Shown: piece after piece, positions 25,116 to 35,047 of the stretch
Layout: every line of letters starts with the position of its first letter
How positions within the stretch are numbered: position 1 is the stretch's first letter
Source: Deltaproteobacteria bacterium
Lineage (GTDB): Bacteria; Desulfobacterota; Desulfobacteria; Desulfobacterales; G020354645
Reading direction: 5' to 3'
Assembly: GCA_020354645.1 (NCBI GenBank)
Contig: CP070652.1
Coordinates: 4,761,480-4,811,769 of the forward strand
DNA: 50,290 bases
Notes under the pieces: model-generated
The model's database searches: none
What the model was told of the DNA's origin: nothing
What the model saw: the letters and a program-made list of their open reading frames with translations, nothing else
Program-made: the position numbers and the translations under genes

Positions 25116-26804
25116 ATGTCCTATCTTGTTCTTGCACGAAAGTACCGTCCCCAGACCTTTGAGCGGGTTATCGGCCAAGAGCATGTTACCCGGACATTGG
25201 GCAATGCAATTGCTTTGGATCGCGTTGCGCATGCTGTACTGTTTTCCGGTCCCAGAGGAACCGGTAAAACAACCGTCGCGCGCATCCTGGCCAAAGCCCT
25301 GAATTGTGTCAAAGGCCCGGCTCCGGTACCGTGCAATGTCTGCCGCTCCTGTAATGAAATAGCCTCCGGGAATGCTGTTGATGTTTTTGAAATCGACGGT
25401 GCTTCGAACAACAGTGTCGAACAGGTGCGAGAGCTGCGTGAAAATGTGAAATACATGCCCGCTCACAGTCCTTACAAAATCTATATCATCGATGAAGTCC
25501 ATATGCTGAGCATAGCGGCTTTTAATGCGCTCTTGAAAACACTGGAAGAGCCCCCGGCCCATATACAGTTTATCTTCGCGACTACAGAACCGCATAAAAT
25601 TCCGATCACAATTCTTTCACGCTGCCAGCGGCACGATTTCAAGCGCATACCCCTTGAGTTGATAAAAAGGCAAATGGAATCTATTTGCGAAAAGGAGGAA
25701 ATAGATATCGATAGACAGTGCCTGTGGCTTATGGCCCGTGAAGCCGGTGGCAGTATGCGGGATGCCTTGAGCCTTCTCGATCAGGTAATGACCTGTGCAA
25801 AAGGCAGGATAACATATGAGGACGTATTGGAAATTCTGGGTATTATCGATCGAAAATTCATATTTGATATTTCAAATGCTGTGTTAAGCGGAGAGGTGGC
25901 CGAATTTCTGGACTGCCTGGATACCGTGTATGATCGCGGCCATGATATGAAAAAACTTTACGCCGACCTTCTGGAACATTTCAGAAATTTATTGGTCATC
26001 AAGATCGGGAAAAATGTTGGCAAGCTGATTGGATTCCCTTCACATGAGATAGAGCTGATGCTCGATCAGGTAAAAGAAATTTCCGCCGCCTATTTGAATC
26101 AGATATTCGATCTGCTTTTTAAAGAGGAAACCACAATCAAATTCTCGTCTAATCCCAAAATGGCCTTGGAATTGGCCTTCATCAGGCTCTTTCAGGTTAA
26201 ACCGGCGCTACCCATCGATTTGCTGGTAAATAAGCTCGACCAATTAAGGCAGGAAATAGCCGGATTGCCGCAAAAAGACACCTTTGCAACAGGGACCGAT
26301 GAAGGTAGTGCAGAAAACACCGCAGTCTCTATGAGGCCGGAGAATAATCAGGAGCAGAGCGAGGCAGATTCATCCCACCCCCGAAACACGGGGTCGACAG
26401 CATCATCACCAACCTCTATTGCCGCATATGAAAATCCTCAACAGGCTTGGAATAGAATCTATAAAATAATTTCGGAAAGAAATCCTTCACTGGCTGCTAA
26501 CTTAACAAAAGCCAGTCTGAAAAGACTAACCGGCCGGCGACTGGAAATCGAAGTAAACGGCAATGGCTTTAATGTCAATATGATCAAGCGCGAAAAAAAC
26601 TTGGACGCTATCAAAACTGTTTGCCGGGAGTTCTTTGGCAAAGATATGGAAATCGTCATATCTGCCAAAGAGATACCGGCAAATGCGGATCAGAAAAAAA
26701 AAAGTAACGATATCGACCTAAAAAACGAAGCCTTAAGTCACCCGTTGGTGGCTGAAGCGGTTGAGATTTTCAACGGTCAGATTGTAGATGTCAAAATAAG
26801 GTAG
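25116..26804 (+). CDS. dnaX: DNA polymerase III subunit gamma/tau
   Basis: Clamp-loader ATPase that assembles the replicative polymerase. The ATG at 25116 gives [20 protein letters not shown], the canonical N terminus; the open frame extends upstream through the tRNA and should be ignored. Walker A is GPRGTGKTT (residues 45-53), the zinc-binding cysteines are C64, C73, C76 and C79, Walker B is YIIDEVHML, and the sensor region is [17 protein letters not shown]. The length of 562 includes a tau-like C-terminal part. Ten consecutive A residues at 26694-26703 lie in frame near the end, where a one-base slip in either direction would stop translation within six codons. It heads dnaX-ebfC-recR. Confidence 0.97.
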   Translation: MSYLVLARKYRPQTFERVIGQEHVTRTLGNAIALDRVAHAVLFSGPRGTGKTTVARILAKALNCVKGPAPVPCNVCRSCNEIASGNAVDVFEIDGASNNSVEQVRELRENVKYMPAHSPYKIYIIDEVHMLSIAAFNALLKTLEEPPAHIQFIFATTEPHKIPITILSRCQRHDFKRIPLELIKRQMESICEKEEIDIDRQCLWLMAREAGGSMRDALSLLDQVMTCAKGRITYEDVLEILGIIDRKFIFDISNAVLSGEVAEFLDCLDTVYDRGHDMKKLYADLLEHFRNLLVIKIGKNVGKLIGFPSHEIELMLDQVKEISAAYLNQIFDLLFKEETTIKFSSNPKMALELAFIRLFQVKPALPIDLLVNKLDQLRQEIAGLPQKDTFATGTDEGSAENTAVSMRPENNQEQSEADSSHPRNTGSTASSPTSIAAYENPQQAWNRIYKIISERNPSLAANLTKASLKRLTGRRLEIEVNGNGFNVNMIKREKNLDAIKTVCREFFGKDMEIVISAKEIPANADQKKKSNDIDLKNEALSHPLVAEAVEIFNGQIVDVKIR

Positions 26805-26815
26805 GAGGTATATTG

Positions 26816-27127
26816 ATGAAAGGCATGGGCAACATGCTGAAGCAGGCCCAAAAGCTTCAGACAAAAATGCTTAAGTTACAGGAAGAGTTGGCTGATAAAA
26901 CAGTGGAAACGACCGCCGGTGGCGGAATGGTTAAAGTCGTTGCCAACGGTAAACAGCAAATCGTGTCGCTCCAAATAGAAAAGGAGGTTGTCGATCCCGA
27001 AGATGTGGAGATGCTTCAGGATTTGATACTTGCAGCAGTAAATGATGCCCTGGCCCAAGCTCAAGAAATGGTCTCGACAGAGATGGGCAGGTTAACCGGC
27101 GGCCTGAATATACCGGGATTAACCTGA
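26816..27127 (+). CDS. YbaB/EbfC family nucleoid-associated protein
   Basis: A 103-residue DNA-binding protein, usually dimeric. It shows [22 protein letters not shown], a coiled N-terminal helix, then [20 protein letters not shown] and a C-terminal helix ending [13 protein letters not shown], all typical. The ATG at 26816 is preferred over the adjacent TTG at 26813 because AGGAGG (26803-26808) gives 7-nt spacing. It sits between dnaX and recR, the conserved order. Confidence 0.95.
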   Translation: MKGMGNMLKQAQKLQTKMLKLQEELADKTVETTAGGGMVKVVANGKQQIVSLQIEKEVVDPEDVEMLQDLILAAVNDALAQAQEMVSTEMGRLTGGLNIPGLT

Positions 27128-27139
27128 AGGGAATCTTGA

Positions 27140-27238
27140 TGCTGGAATTTTGGATCAAATGCTGGATACAGGTTTCTGGATACTCGATTTTAAAAGGAAG
27201 ATATCCTTAAATTACCAGCATCCAGAATCCAGGATCGG
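27140..27238. repeat. Degenerate CTGGATnCTGGA short-word repeat with inverted arms
   Basis: GCTGGAATTTTGGATCAAAT, GCTGGATACAGGTTTCTGGA, and later the complementary CCAGCATCCAGAATCCAGGATC make imperfect iterations in both orientations between ebfC and recR. A structured spacer or processed RNA is possible; no gene is visible. Confidence 0.55.
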
Positions 27239-27310
27239 ATCATAAAAATTGCGATGTAACATCAATGCAAACGCCGTAATAAATTTGAATACCCATGAAA
27301 GCTTGCGACA

Positions 27311-27910
27311 ATGACCCATTATCCGCCATCAATCCTCAAGGCCATTAAACACATTTCCCGATTACCGGGAATCGGGGAAAAAACAGCCGAACGTTTGACC
27401 CTGCACATGCTCCAGGCCCCGCGCCTGGAGATCGAGCAGCTGGCCGACAGTATCTTGGCAATCAAGGACAATGTTAGATTGTGTTCCCAATGTTTCTCGT
27501 TGAGTGATGCTGATCTCTGTGGCATTTGCAGCGATCTTTCCAGGGATAACACCCTGCTGTGTGTGGTGGAACAACCCGCCGACATGGTATCCATCGAGAA
27601 ATCAGGGGCATACTCCGGGCTTTATCACATCCTCTCCGGCGTGCTGTCGCCCATGGATGGAATTGGACCCGGCGACATCAAAATCAAAGAATTATTGTCC
27701 AGGATTGAACAGGGTAAGGTCAAAGAAGTCGTTCTGGCCACAAGCACCAACGTTGAGGGAGAGGCGACAGCCGTTTACCTTGCTGAGCGTTTAGCAAAAT
27801 ATCCGGTCAAGGTCACCCGAATTGCCTCAGGGGTTCCTGTCGGCGGTGATTTAAAATATGTAGACCAGGTAACTTTAAAAAAAGCGATGGAAACCCGCCA
27901 TGCCCTCTGA
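27311..27910 (+). CDS. recR: Recombination protein RecR
   Basis: Acts with RecO/RecF to load RecA at gaps. The 199 residues include an N-terminal helix-hairpin-helix (LPGIGEKTAERLTLHML), a zinc finger with cysteines in LCSQCFSL and LCGICSD, and a Toprim domain with VVEQPADMVSIEKSG and YHILSGVLSPMDGIGP. The C-terminal Walker B-like region is TRIASGVPVGGDLKYVD. The stop overlaps the following gene by 11 bp. Confidence 0.97.
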   Translation: MTHYPPSILKAIKHISRLPGIGEKTAERLTLHMLQAPRLEIEQLADSILAIKDNVRLCSQCFSLSDADLCGICSDLSRDNTLLCVVEQPADMVSIEKSGAYSGLYHILSGVLSPMDGIGPGDIKIKELLSRIEQGKVKEVVLATSTNVEGEATAVYLAERLAKYPVKVTRIASGVPVGGDLKYVDQVTLKKAMETRHAL

Positions 27911-28301
27911 CAACAGCTCAGGCTTCCAAATTTTTAAGTGTCAAAAATGCGGAGATTGCTGTAAAGGATACGGCGGGGCCTTCCTGACCCGTAAAGAAAT
28001 CCAAGTCATCGCCGACAATATCGACGCGGACCCCCGATCCTTCGTTGCAAAATACTGCCAGCTGTCGGGAGACAAACCCGTTCTGGCGCAAGGTCCAAAC
28101 GGCTACTGTATATTCTGGGACAAAGATTGCAAGATTCATGCGGTGAAGCCTCGCGCTTGCAAACAATGGCCTTTTATAAAAAGTGTACTTATTGATGTAA
28201 ATAATTGGCACATTATGGCAGGCGTCTGTCCCGGCATGCGGACAGATGTCCGTGACAGCGCGATTGCGGCGTGCGTGAAGAAAGAAATTGAAAAGCAATA
28301 A
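27900..28301 (+). CDS. YkgJ-type cysteine cluster protein
   Basis: A 133-residue protein with the pattern of the zinc/iron-chelating cysteine cluster family: FKCQKCGDCCKGYGG at the start, YCIFWDKDCKIHAVKPRACKQWPF in the middle, and VCPGM near the end. The function of the family is not established. The start overlaps recR by 11 bp, so the two genes are probably translated from one mRNA. It ends just before a gene on the opposite strand. Confidence 0.85.
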   Translation: MPSDNSSGFQIFKCQKCGDCCKGYGGAFLTRKEIQVIADNIDADPRSFVAKYCQLSGDKPVLAQGPNGYCIFWDKDCKIHAVKPRACKQWPFIKSVLIDVNNWHIMAGVCPGMRTDVRDSAIAACVKKEIEKQ

Positions 28302-28310
28302 ATTGGTTTT

Positions 28311-28595
28311 TTATAATTTCCATTCACAGACGGCTGAAAGCCGGTAGACATTTTTCTCTTGCCGGTCTGAGATTATCCGCATGACGATATTCTTCTCTTC
28401 AAGGCTGCTAAGACCCTCATTTAATATTTCTTTGGTCCCGTTCCAAATTTCCAAGAGGTTGGTGGTGGTAATGGGCTTGTCGGCATCTGCCAGGCTACAG
28501 CACAAAAGGTATACAGATACGGTCTCAACCGGAAGACCCATCTTGAAAATCATCTGGCTCATTGTAGGCCTATGATCGTCACTGTGGGTGTGCAT
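28311..28595 (-). CDS. Small hypothetical protein, possible winged-helix
   Basis: Not recognised by name. The 94 residues begin MHTHSDDHRPTMSQMIFKMG and contain ITTTNLLEIWNGTKEILNEGLSSLEEKNIVMRIISD, an arrangement of helices and a short strand pair resembling a winged-helix DNA-binding fold. An upstream in-frame start at 28631 is possible, but AGAGGAT before the ATG at 28595 supports the shorter form. It converges on the cysteine-cluster gene and diverges from murI. Confidence 0.55.
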   Translation of the reverse strand: MHTHSDDHRPTMSQMIFKMGLPVETVSVYLLCCSLADADKPITTTNLLEIWNGTKEILNEGLSSLEEKNIVMRIISDRQEKNVYRLSAVCEWKL

Positions 28596-28754
28596 GGAAC
28601 CATCCTCTGGGTTAAGCGGTTCACGGTTCAAGACCGTTCAATTTCGATATATAAAACAGGTATTGTTAACTTTCGGTTGGCGGTTAAGTCTTTGTTAACA
28701 ACCATAATTGCTTGAAAACGAAAGTCAACAAGACCCATTCTTGAATGTATCACG

Positions 28755-29540
28755 ATGATAGGTGTTTTTGATTCCGGTATCGGTGGCCTTACCGTCTTAA
28801 AGGCCTTAATGGAAAGTATTCCCGATTATGATTTCATTTATTTCGGAGATACGGCCCGTGCGCCCTATGGATCCAAGAGTCCGAAAACCGTCATTACTTG
28901 TACGCTTCAAAACATCGAATTTCTAGTAAACCTGGGGGCAAAGGTCGTGGTACTGGCATGCCACACAGTTGCAAGTCTGGCAACCGATAGCGTGTCGGCG
29001 CGATACGATATGCCGATATTTGACGTGATAACGCCTGCAGTGAAACATGCAATTAAGACCTCACGGTATCAACGAATCGGGATAATCGGCACCCGGGCCA
29101 CAACAATGAGCGCCGCTTATGAAAAAAAAATTCATGCCGAGAATCCGAACGCAAAAGTTTATTCAGCGGCATGTCCATTACTGGTTCCATTAATAGAAGA
29201 AAGCTGGCACAAAAAGCCGGAAACGAGAATGATCGTTAAAAAATGCTTACACCCTTTTAAGGTCAGGCAGATAGACACGCTAATATTGGGCTGTTCTTAT
29301 TATGGGCTATTGACCAGGATGATTCGAACCAAGATCGGAAAACGGGTCAGCCTGATCGATCCGTCCAGCTGTTTAGCTGATGTGGTCAAGGCTTTTTTGG
29401 CAAGGCACCGTGAGGTAGATGAACTTCTCAGTAAAAACAGTTACTTGAGGCTTATCCTCTCGGATTTGACACCGCAGATCGAAAAGTTGGCTGGAACCAT
29501 CCTCCAAAGGAATGTCCGTATTGAGGCCGGCGGCCCGTGA
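28755..29540 (+). CDS. murI: Glutamate racemase
   Basis: Makes D-glutamate for peptidoglycan. The N terminus IGVFDSGIGGLTVLKAL and the segment YFGDTARAPYGSKS are diagnostic. The two catalytic cysteines are Cys69 in LACHTVAS (more often ACNT) and Cys180 in LGCSYYGLL. The family's second motif is normally GCTHYPLL; here the histidine is Tyr182 and the threonine is Ser181. The length of 261 is normal. The gene converges with the MscS channel gene, the stop codons being only 7 bp apart. Confidence 0.88.
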   Translation: MIGVFDSGIGGLTVLKALMESIPDYDFIYFGDTARAPYGSKSPKTVITCTLQNIEFLVNLGAKVVVLACHTVASLATDSVSARYDMPIFDVITPAVKHAIKTSRYQRIGIIGTRATTMSAAYEKKIHAENPNAKVYSAACPLLVPLIEESWHKKPETRMIVKKCLHPFKVRQIDTLILGCSYYGLLTRMIRTKIGKRVSLIDPSSCLADVVKAFLARHREVDELLSKNSYLRLILSDLTPQIEKLAGTILQRNVRIEAGGP

Positions 29541-29547
29541 ATTAGGT

Positions 29548-30672
29548 CTATCGCGTTTCCGGCACAGAACCGGGAGTCTCAATAGGGCCCATATATTTTA
29601 TGTTAATATCCCGCTTAGGGTATGGAATCTCTATCCCTTCTCTGTCGAAAGCTTCCTTTACCTCGTCGGTGATAGCATCAATTACATCCATTCGTTTGCG
29701 AGCATCTACGATCCAGACCCGAAGTTGGAGATCTACGGAAGATTCACCAAAATTTCGAACGACCACCTTGGGCGGCGGATCTTTCGCCACCCAGTCCACC
29801 GATTCGGCCACCTTTAAAATCAGCGCCTTGGCCTTTTTTAAATCTGCATCATAGGCAACCCCTATATTAATCCGAACCCTGATCTTCGAAGTCATAATCG
29901 TGTAATTTACAATATCCCGCTTCATGATTTCATTATTGGGGATAATGATCACAATATTATCGGTGGTTTTAATCTTTGTCGCCCGAAGTCCGATATCGAT
30001 AACATCGCCCCATGTAGCGGATCCGGTAGGCGCACTCCAAACTTCAATGCGATCACCGACTTCAAACGGTCGGTCTAATATTAGCAATACCCCGGCGATG
30101 AGGTTTGAGAGTGTATCCTTGGCGGCAAAACCGATCGCAATCCCCGCGACACCGGCCCCGGCGATAAAGGGCATGACATTCATGCCCATAATATCAAGGG
30201 CCATAATTATGGCGACGGCGTAAATAGCAGCACCCGCAAATTTGTTGAGAAGATCAAAAACAATATTATCGAGTTTCGTATCCTCTTTATCTGCGACACG
30301 TTTTTGAAGGTAACCGAGCGACAGTTGGAGAAAATCCTTTGCCGGAGAGGCCAGCAATATGATCACAAGTGCGACCAGGGATTTTTCCAGCAATTCAATG
30401 TGAAACAGTCTGATAAAATAATTGCCGGTTACCAGTATCAAGATATAAAACAGGGCCTTGCGAATAATTGGAAACACTTTTGCATTGTTTTGGAAAAATT
30501 TATATTTTTGGGTTCTTTTTTCAAATGATGATAGGACTCGTTTTATGATTAACCAGAGAATGACTGCCGCTACCAAGGCAGCAACGGCTTTGAACAGATC
30601 CGTCAGATAGACCGGAGCACCAGTTAAGCTACTGATAAATTTATCAATTCCAGCGTACCATCTGTCAATCAT
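29548..30672 (-). CDS. Small-conductance mechanosensitive channel (MscS family)
   Basis: Inner-membrane channel that relieves osmotic pressure. Several N-terminal transmembrane helices (about 25-45, 70-90, 95-115, 150-170) precede the pore helix region with AGAGVAGIAIGFAAKDTLSNLIAGVLLILDRPFEVGDRIEV, the MscS core. The beta domain includes IGLRATKIKTTDNIVIIIPNNEI. The C-terminal FDREGIEIPYPKRDI is typical. Length is 374 residues, a mid-sized member. It is followed on the minus strand by nothing but the convergent murI. Confidence 0.93.
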   Translation of the reverse strand: MIDRWYAGIDKFISSLTGAPVYLTDLFKAVAALVAAVILWLIIKRVLSSFEKRTQKYKFFQNNAKVFPIIRKALFYILILVTGNYFIRLFHIELLEKSLVALVIILLASPAKDFLQLSLGYLQKRVADKEDTKLDNIVFDLLNKFAGAAIYAVAIIMALDIMGMNVMPFIAGAGVAGIAIGFAAKDTLSNLIAGVLLILDRPFEVGDRIEVWSAPTGSATWGDVIDIGLRATKIKTTDNIVIIIPNNEIMKRDIVNYTIMTSKIRVRINIGVAYDADLKKAKALILKVAESVDWVAKDPPPKVVVRNFGESSVDLQLRVWIVDARKRMDVIDAITDEVKEAFDREGIEIPYPKRDINIKYMGPIETPGSVPETR

Positions 30673-30715
30673 TAATCTAATCTCAACCTCGCTTTTTTAA
30701 AGGGTGCTAATTATT

Positions 30716-31108
30716 TGAGGGGCCGGGGAGTTTTTCCACCCAACCTGTGATAATAGTGGAATGAATTATCAGCAGCGAAATCGTGCACTGTCTGAAGGCA
30801 TTAGGGAACGTCGCCAAAGAACAGACAGCAACCGAAATATGGCTTCCGCCCGTGATGCCGATTTAATCCCGACTCCATTATGTTGATGTCAAAGCGCTGT
30901 TCTTTTGCTACGATCCCTTATGCGTGAGTTTATACGATGCAGTCGCTGATTATTGAAGCGTACCCTGCAGCCTGCTGCAAGGCATCTTCACCGAGAGGAA
31001 TTCTATCTATTTTCTGATTCGCTCACTAAGGCCGCAGCATGCTGCGGCCTTAAAGCTCGCTATCGCGGTCCATGCAGCGACCTAATCTAAAAACACCCCG
31101 ACCCCTCA
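30716..31108. repeat. Family 1 element, long copy (393 bp)
   Basis: It begins TGAGGGGCCGGGGAG and ends ACACCCCGACCCCTCA, and carries the same subterminal sequences as the 92-bp copy at 17715. The interior has no intact reading frame that I recognise, but holds the perfect palindrome GGCCGCAGCATGCTGCGGCC at 31026-31045. The right end abuts the stop codon of sdhB by one base. It explains the gene-free stretch 30673-31109. Confidence 0.85.
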
Positions 31109-31109
31109 A

Positions 31110-31874
31110 TTATTTTACGTTTGAAAAGAATCGTGATTTAAAATATTCCCGATTCAGCCGCGCAATGTTCGTAATGGAGATCTCCTTGGGGCACTCGGCC
31201 TCACATTCTCTTTCGTTGCTGCAGTTCCCGAATCCAAGACTATCCATTTCCCTCACCATAGCGGTTGCCCGCTGAGCGGCCTCAGGTTCTCCCTGTGGCA
31301 GCAATACCAAGTGTGAAACTTTTGCCCCCACAAAGAGCATTGCCGAAGCGTTGGGACAGGCGGCAACGCAGGCACCGCAGCCGATACAGGCCGCCGCATC
31401 GAAAGCCAACTCGGCCGATGCCTGAGGAACGGGTATGGCATTCGCATCGGGGGCGCCACCGGTGTTCGCCGATATATAACCCCCCGCCTGGATCAACCGG
31501 TCCAAGGCACCGCGATCTACCACCAGGTCTTTAATAATCTTAAACGCTCTGGAACGCCACGGCTCGATAAAGATCGTATCCCGGTCTGAAAAGTGCCTCA
31601 TATGAAGTTGACAAAGGGTGGTTCCCTTTTCGGGACCATGCGGCCGACCATTGACAACCGCCCCGCACATCCCGCAGATCCCTTCCCGACAATCATGGTC
31701 AAAGGCAATGGGTTCCTTGCCGGCCAGGGTAAGCTGTTCATTGATAACATCCAGCATTTCCAGAAAAGACATATTTGTGGATATGTCCTTGGCGTCATAG
31801 GTTTCCAGCCGGCCCTTATCTTCCGGGCCTTTCTGACGCCAGACCTTTAATGTTAAATTAATGGCCTTGGTCAC
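31110..31874 (-). CDS. sdhB: Succinate dehydrogenase/fumarate reductase iron-sulfur subunit
   Basis: Carries electrons between the flavoprotein and the membrane haem subunit. The [2Fe-2S] cysteines are in CREGICGMC and TLCQLHM; the [4Fe-4S] motif is [14 protein letters not shown]; the third cluster is in [18 protein letters not shown]. The 254-residue length is normal. Its start overlaps the sdhA stop by 4 bp. The family 1 element begins one base past the stop codon on the other side. The direction of the enzyme (succinate oxidation or fumarate reduction) cannot be told from sequence. Confidence 0.95.
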   Translation of the reverse strand: MTKAINLTLKVWRQKGPEDKGRLETYDAKDISTNMSFLEMLDVINEQLTLAGKEPIAFDHDCREGICGMCGAVVNGRPHGPEKGTTLCQLHMRHFSDRDTIFIEPWRSRAFKIIKDLVVDRGALDRLIQAGGYISANTGGAPDANAIPVPQASAELAFDAAACIGCGACVAACPNASAMLFVGAKVSHLVLLPQGEPEAAQRATAMVREMDSLGFGNCSNERECEAECPKEISITNIARLNREYFKSRFFSNVK

Positions 31875-33784
31875 TTATAACTCCTTTGGGTTAATTCAAC
31901 ATTTTCAAATACCAGTGGCTCTTTATGCAGAATTGGTGTTTTACCTTCACCGGCAAACTCCCAGGCACTCGCATGGCAAAAGTTTTCATCATCCCGTTTG
32001 GCTTCGCTGTCTTCGGTTTGGTAGGCTTCATTGAAATGACCGCCACAGGACTCCTGGCGGTCTAAGGCATCGATGACCATCAGCTCGGCAAAATCAAGAA
32101 AATCAGCGACCCGACCGACACGCTCAAGACTTTGATTGAAATCGTTCTCGGAACCGGGAACCAACACATTTTGCCAAAATTCATCTCGCAGTTCCTGGAT
32201 CATTTCTTTAGCCTTCTTAAGCCCATCATTGTTTCTGGCCATACCGCAATAATCCCACATAACAAGACCCAGTTGCTTATGAAAATCATCCACCGTTCGT
32301 TTGCCTTGAATCGACAGGAGTTTTCTAACACGATTTTTTGCCTCCGCGCTGTAGTCCTTAAAGGCAGGATGGTCGATGGATACATTTGGCAGGGTTGTGC
32401 CGGCCAGGTAGCCCCCGATTGTGTAAGGAACGATAAAATAGCCGTCTGCAAGCCCCTGCATGAGGGCGCTGGCGCCGAGACGATTGGCGCCATGATCGGA
32501 AAAGTTGGCTTCGCCCAGCACAAACAGGCCGTCAATGGTACTCATAAGATTGTAGTCAACCCACAGTCCCCCCATGGTGTAATGAACTGCAGGGTAGATC
32601 ATCATGGGGGTTTCGTAAGGGTCTTCACCCGTTATTTTTTCGTACATCTGGAACAGATTACTGTATTTTTGTTCAAACACAGCTCTACCGTCACGTTTTA
32701 TGGCATCCGCAAAGTCCAGATAAACCGCCAGGCCCGTTTCACCGACTCCTCGGCCGCTGTCACATTGCTCCTTTGCACTGCGGGACGCGACGTCCCGTGG
32801 AGCAAGGTTGCCGAAACTCGGATATTTTCTTTCCAGATAGTAATCCCTTTCCGATTCCGGTATCTGGTGCGCCGGACGTTTTTCAGCCGCATTCTTGGGC
32901 ACCCAGACGCGACCGTCATTGCGCAAGCTTTCGCTCATCAGTGTCAATTTGGATTGATTCGCGCCGTGAACCGGAATGCAGGTCGGATGAATTTGGGTAA
33001 AACACGGATTAGCGAAATAGGCGCCTTTCTGGTAGGCCCTGTAAGTTGCGGATACGTTGGAAGCCATAGCATTTGTCGATAAAAAATAGACATTGCTGTA
33101 CCCACCCGTGCACAAAACAACTGCGTCGGCCGCATGACTTTCGATAGCACCGGTAATCAAGTTACGAACAACAATGCCCCTGGCCTGACCGTTTATCACT
33201 ACCAATTCCAGCATTTCGCGGCGCGGATACATCGTCACCCTTCCGGTTGCTACCTGGCGCATCATGGCACTATATGCGCCCAAAAGAAGTTGCTGTCCGG
33301 TCTGCCCTCTGGCATAAAAGGTTCTGGCGACCTGAGCCCCCCCGAAGCTGCGATTTGCCAGCAATCCGCCATAATCCCGAGCAAACGGCACACCCTGGGC
33401 AACGCACTGGTCGATGATATTGTTGCTGATCTGTGCGAGGCGATAGACATTCGCCTCCCTGGCTCGAAAATCACCGCCCTTCACCGTGTCGTAAAAAAGG
33501 CGCCATATGCTGTCGCCTTCATTGGTATAATTCTTGGCGGCATTTATACCTCCCTGGGCCGCTATGCTGTGGGCCCGCCGCGGGCTGTCCTGAATACAGA
33601 AGGTTTTGACGCTATAGCCGAGTTCGGCCAAGGAGGCGGAAGCGGACCCTCCAGCAAGTCCGGTACCCACCACGATGATCTCAAATTTTCGCTTGTTAGC
33701 CGGGTTGACCAGCTTTAATTCAAACCGGTGTCGATCCCATTTCTCAGCAAGGGGACCGATCGGTATTTTTGCATCCAGCGGCAT
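31871..33784 (-). CDS. sdhA: Succinate dehydrogenase/fumarate reductase flavoprotein subunit
   Basis: Catalytic subunit with covalent FAD. The dinucleotide-binding loop is [20 protein letters not shown], and the flavin-linking histidine region reads [17 protein letters not shown]. The active-site arginine region shows [19 protein letters not shown], and [20 protein letters not shown] is the conserved FAD-contact motif. The length of 637 matches the B. subtilis/Wolinella-type enzyme. The gene lies 11 bp after sdhC and overlaps sdhB, forming a CAB operon. Confidence 0.95.
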   Translation of the reverse strand: MPLDAKIPIGPLAEKWDRHRFELKLVNPANKRKFEIIVVGTGLAGGSASASLAELGYSVKTFCIQDSPRRAHSIAAQGGINAAKNYTNEGDSIWRLFYDTVKGGDFRAREANVYRLAQISNNIIDQCVAQGVPFARDYGGLLANRSFGGAQVARTFYARGQTGQQLLLGAYSAMMRQVATGRVTMYPRREMLELVVINGQARGIVVRNLITGAIESHAADAVVLCTGGYSNVYFLSTNAMASNVSATYRAYQKGAYFANPCFTQIHPTCIPVHGANQSKLTLMSESLRNDGRVWVPKNAAEKRPAHQIPESERDYYLERKYPSFGNLAPRDVASRSAKEQCDSGRGVGETGLAVYLDFADAIKRDGRAVFEQKYSNLFQMYEKITGEDPYETPMMIYPAVHYTMGGLWVDYNLMSTIDGLFVLGEANFSDHGANRLGASALMQGLADGYFIVPYTIGGYLAGTTLPNVSIDHPAFKDYSAEAKNRVRKLLSIQGKRTVDDFHKQLGLVMWDYCGMARNNDGLKKAKEMIQELRDEFWQNVLVPGSENDFNQSLERVGRVADFLDFAELMVIDALDRQESCGGHFNEAYQTEDSEAKRDDENFCHASAWEFAGEGKTPILHKEPLVFENVELTQRSYK

Positions 33785-33795
33785 GCCTGTTCTCC

Positions 33796-34437
33796 TTAGA
33801 CAAAAATAAAAAGGTAAACCGGAATCGCGCCAAAACCAATGCCTACCATCAGGCTGAACACAGTGCCGATTGTTCTGACCAGAGGCATGTATTTGGGGTG
33901 ATTGGCTCCAATCGTCTGAAATGCACTCCAGAATCCATGGCTGACATGGACCGCTGCGATGGCTACAGCGATAATATAAACGACTACGTATGCGGGATGC
34001 TTAAAGGCTCCGGAGACAATCGCATATATTGTTGTTACGGTTCTATCGGCGAAGTGAAAGTTGATAAGGTGAAAGATTACAAAGGCCAGCAGAAGAATAC
34101 CGGTGTAAGGCATGGTTCTCGAACCGAGGCTTCGCCCCCCGGCACTTTTGTTCACAGAATAACGCACGGGTCTTGCCTTCAGGTTTTGGTAAAAAAGGAC
34201 TGCGCCGGTTAAAACGTGGACAACCGCAAAGGTCAAGAGTCCCCATTCCGCTATGGTGACCAACGGTTCCAAAGCGTGCAGGTGTTCCGAATATGAATTG
34301 AAAGAAGCTTTGCCGCCGTAAATTGTAAGGTTGCCGGCCAGATGCACCGCAAGAAACCCGCAAAAACCCAGTCCGGTGATGGCCATCAATAGCTTTTTCC
34401 CGATGGATGACCCAATTGTGTGAATGAACCAATTCAT
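33796..34437 (-). CDS. sdhC: Succinate dehydrogenase/fumarate reductase cytochrome b subunit
   Basis: Single membrane anchor subunit with five predicted transmembrane helices, consistent with a type B dihaem quinone-reactive protein. Histidines that could ligate haem lie in [26 protein letters not shown] and [12 protein letters not shown]. The length of 213 residues matches the one-subunit anchor type. First gene of the C-A-B operon. Confidence 0.9.
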   Translation of the reverse strand: MNWFIHTIGSSIGKKLLMAITGLGFCGFLAVHLAGNLTIYGGKASFNSYSEHLHALEPLVTIAEWGLLTFAVVHVLTGAVLFYQNLKARPVRYSVNKSAGGRSLGSRTMPYTGILLLAFVIFHLINFHFADRTVTTIYAIVSGAFKHPAYVVVYIIAVAIAAVHVSHGFWSAFQTIGANHPKYMPLVRTIGTVFSLMVGIGFGAIPVYLFIFV

Positions 34438-34498
34438 TATGGTCTCCCTAATTGCGGTAAGTGCAAAGGTTTTTTTCTATTTATTACTACAGAATCTG

Positions 34499-35047
34499 TC
34501 AATATAATTTTTTAAACCACCAAGAATCCCAATTGGTGTGCATAATATGTTCGGCAAGCATTTTACCTGTCTCAGTTTTGAGACGCTTTATTACAGCCGG
34601 CAGCCATTTTTGCGGCGGGCTGTATCCGATATCCGCCAGTGTTTTGAGGTCAAGTATGAATGCAATTTGATCGGCGTCACGAGCCAGTCTGGCCTCGCGG
34701 GTCTGCCCTTCGTTGAATTCTCGAATCAGTTCGGAAAGGGACCCTCCAAAAGGCAACTGCTCGATCGTATCCGCCAAAGCTTTATCCTCATCTGAAGATA
34801 CATAGCGTTTCTGAACGGTATTCAGATCGCCGATCCTTGTCTCTGTCAAGTCGTGAACCAGACACATTGAGATTAATCGAAGGGCGTCCACTCCGGTTTC
34901 TATTTTAGACAAGACATAGGCGACGAATGCCGTACTGAAAGTATGTTCAGCGACGGACTCCTTTCCGGATCCCAGAAAATGATAGCCGGATCGCGGAATT
35001 TCTTTGAGGAGGTTGGCCTGAAACAAAAGCTTGGCGATATTTTTCAT
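34499..35047 (-). CDS. HD-domain phosphohydrolase (YfbR-like)
   Basis: A metal-dependent phosphohydrolase; close relatives act on deoxynucleoside 5'-monophosphates. The HD ligands are visible: His in VAEHTFSTAF, His-Asp in CLVHDLTE, and Asp in RDADQIAF. The ATG at 35047 with AAGGAGA six bases upstream gives 182 residues (MKNIAKLLFQANLLKEIPRS); a longer frame adds 32 unlikely residues. It precedes sdhC on the same strand by about 60 bp, and may be cotranscribed. Confidence 0.85.
   Translation of the reverse strand: MKNIAKLLFQANLLKEIPRSGYHFLGSGKESVAEHTFSTAFVAYVLSKIETGVDALRLISMCLVHDLTETRIGDLNTVQKRYVSSDEDKALADTIEQLPFGGSLSELIREFNEGQTREARLARDADQIAFILDLKTLADIGYSPPQKWLPAVIKRLKTETGKMLAEHIMHTNWDSWWFKKLY

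Noticed and set aside
30760..31040. A decayed transposase gene inside the long family 1 element.
   Set aside because: No transposase motif is recognisable in any frame, and several stops interrupt each frame.
32132..33082. A 316-codon frame opposite sdhA.
   Set aside because: It is antisense to a strongly recognised flavoprotein and has no family features of its own.
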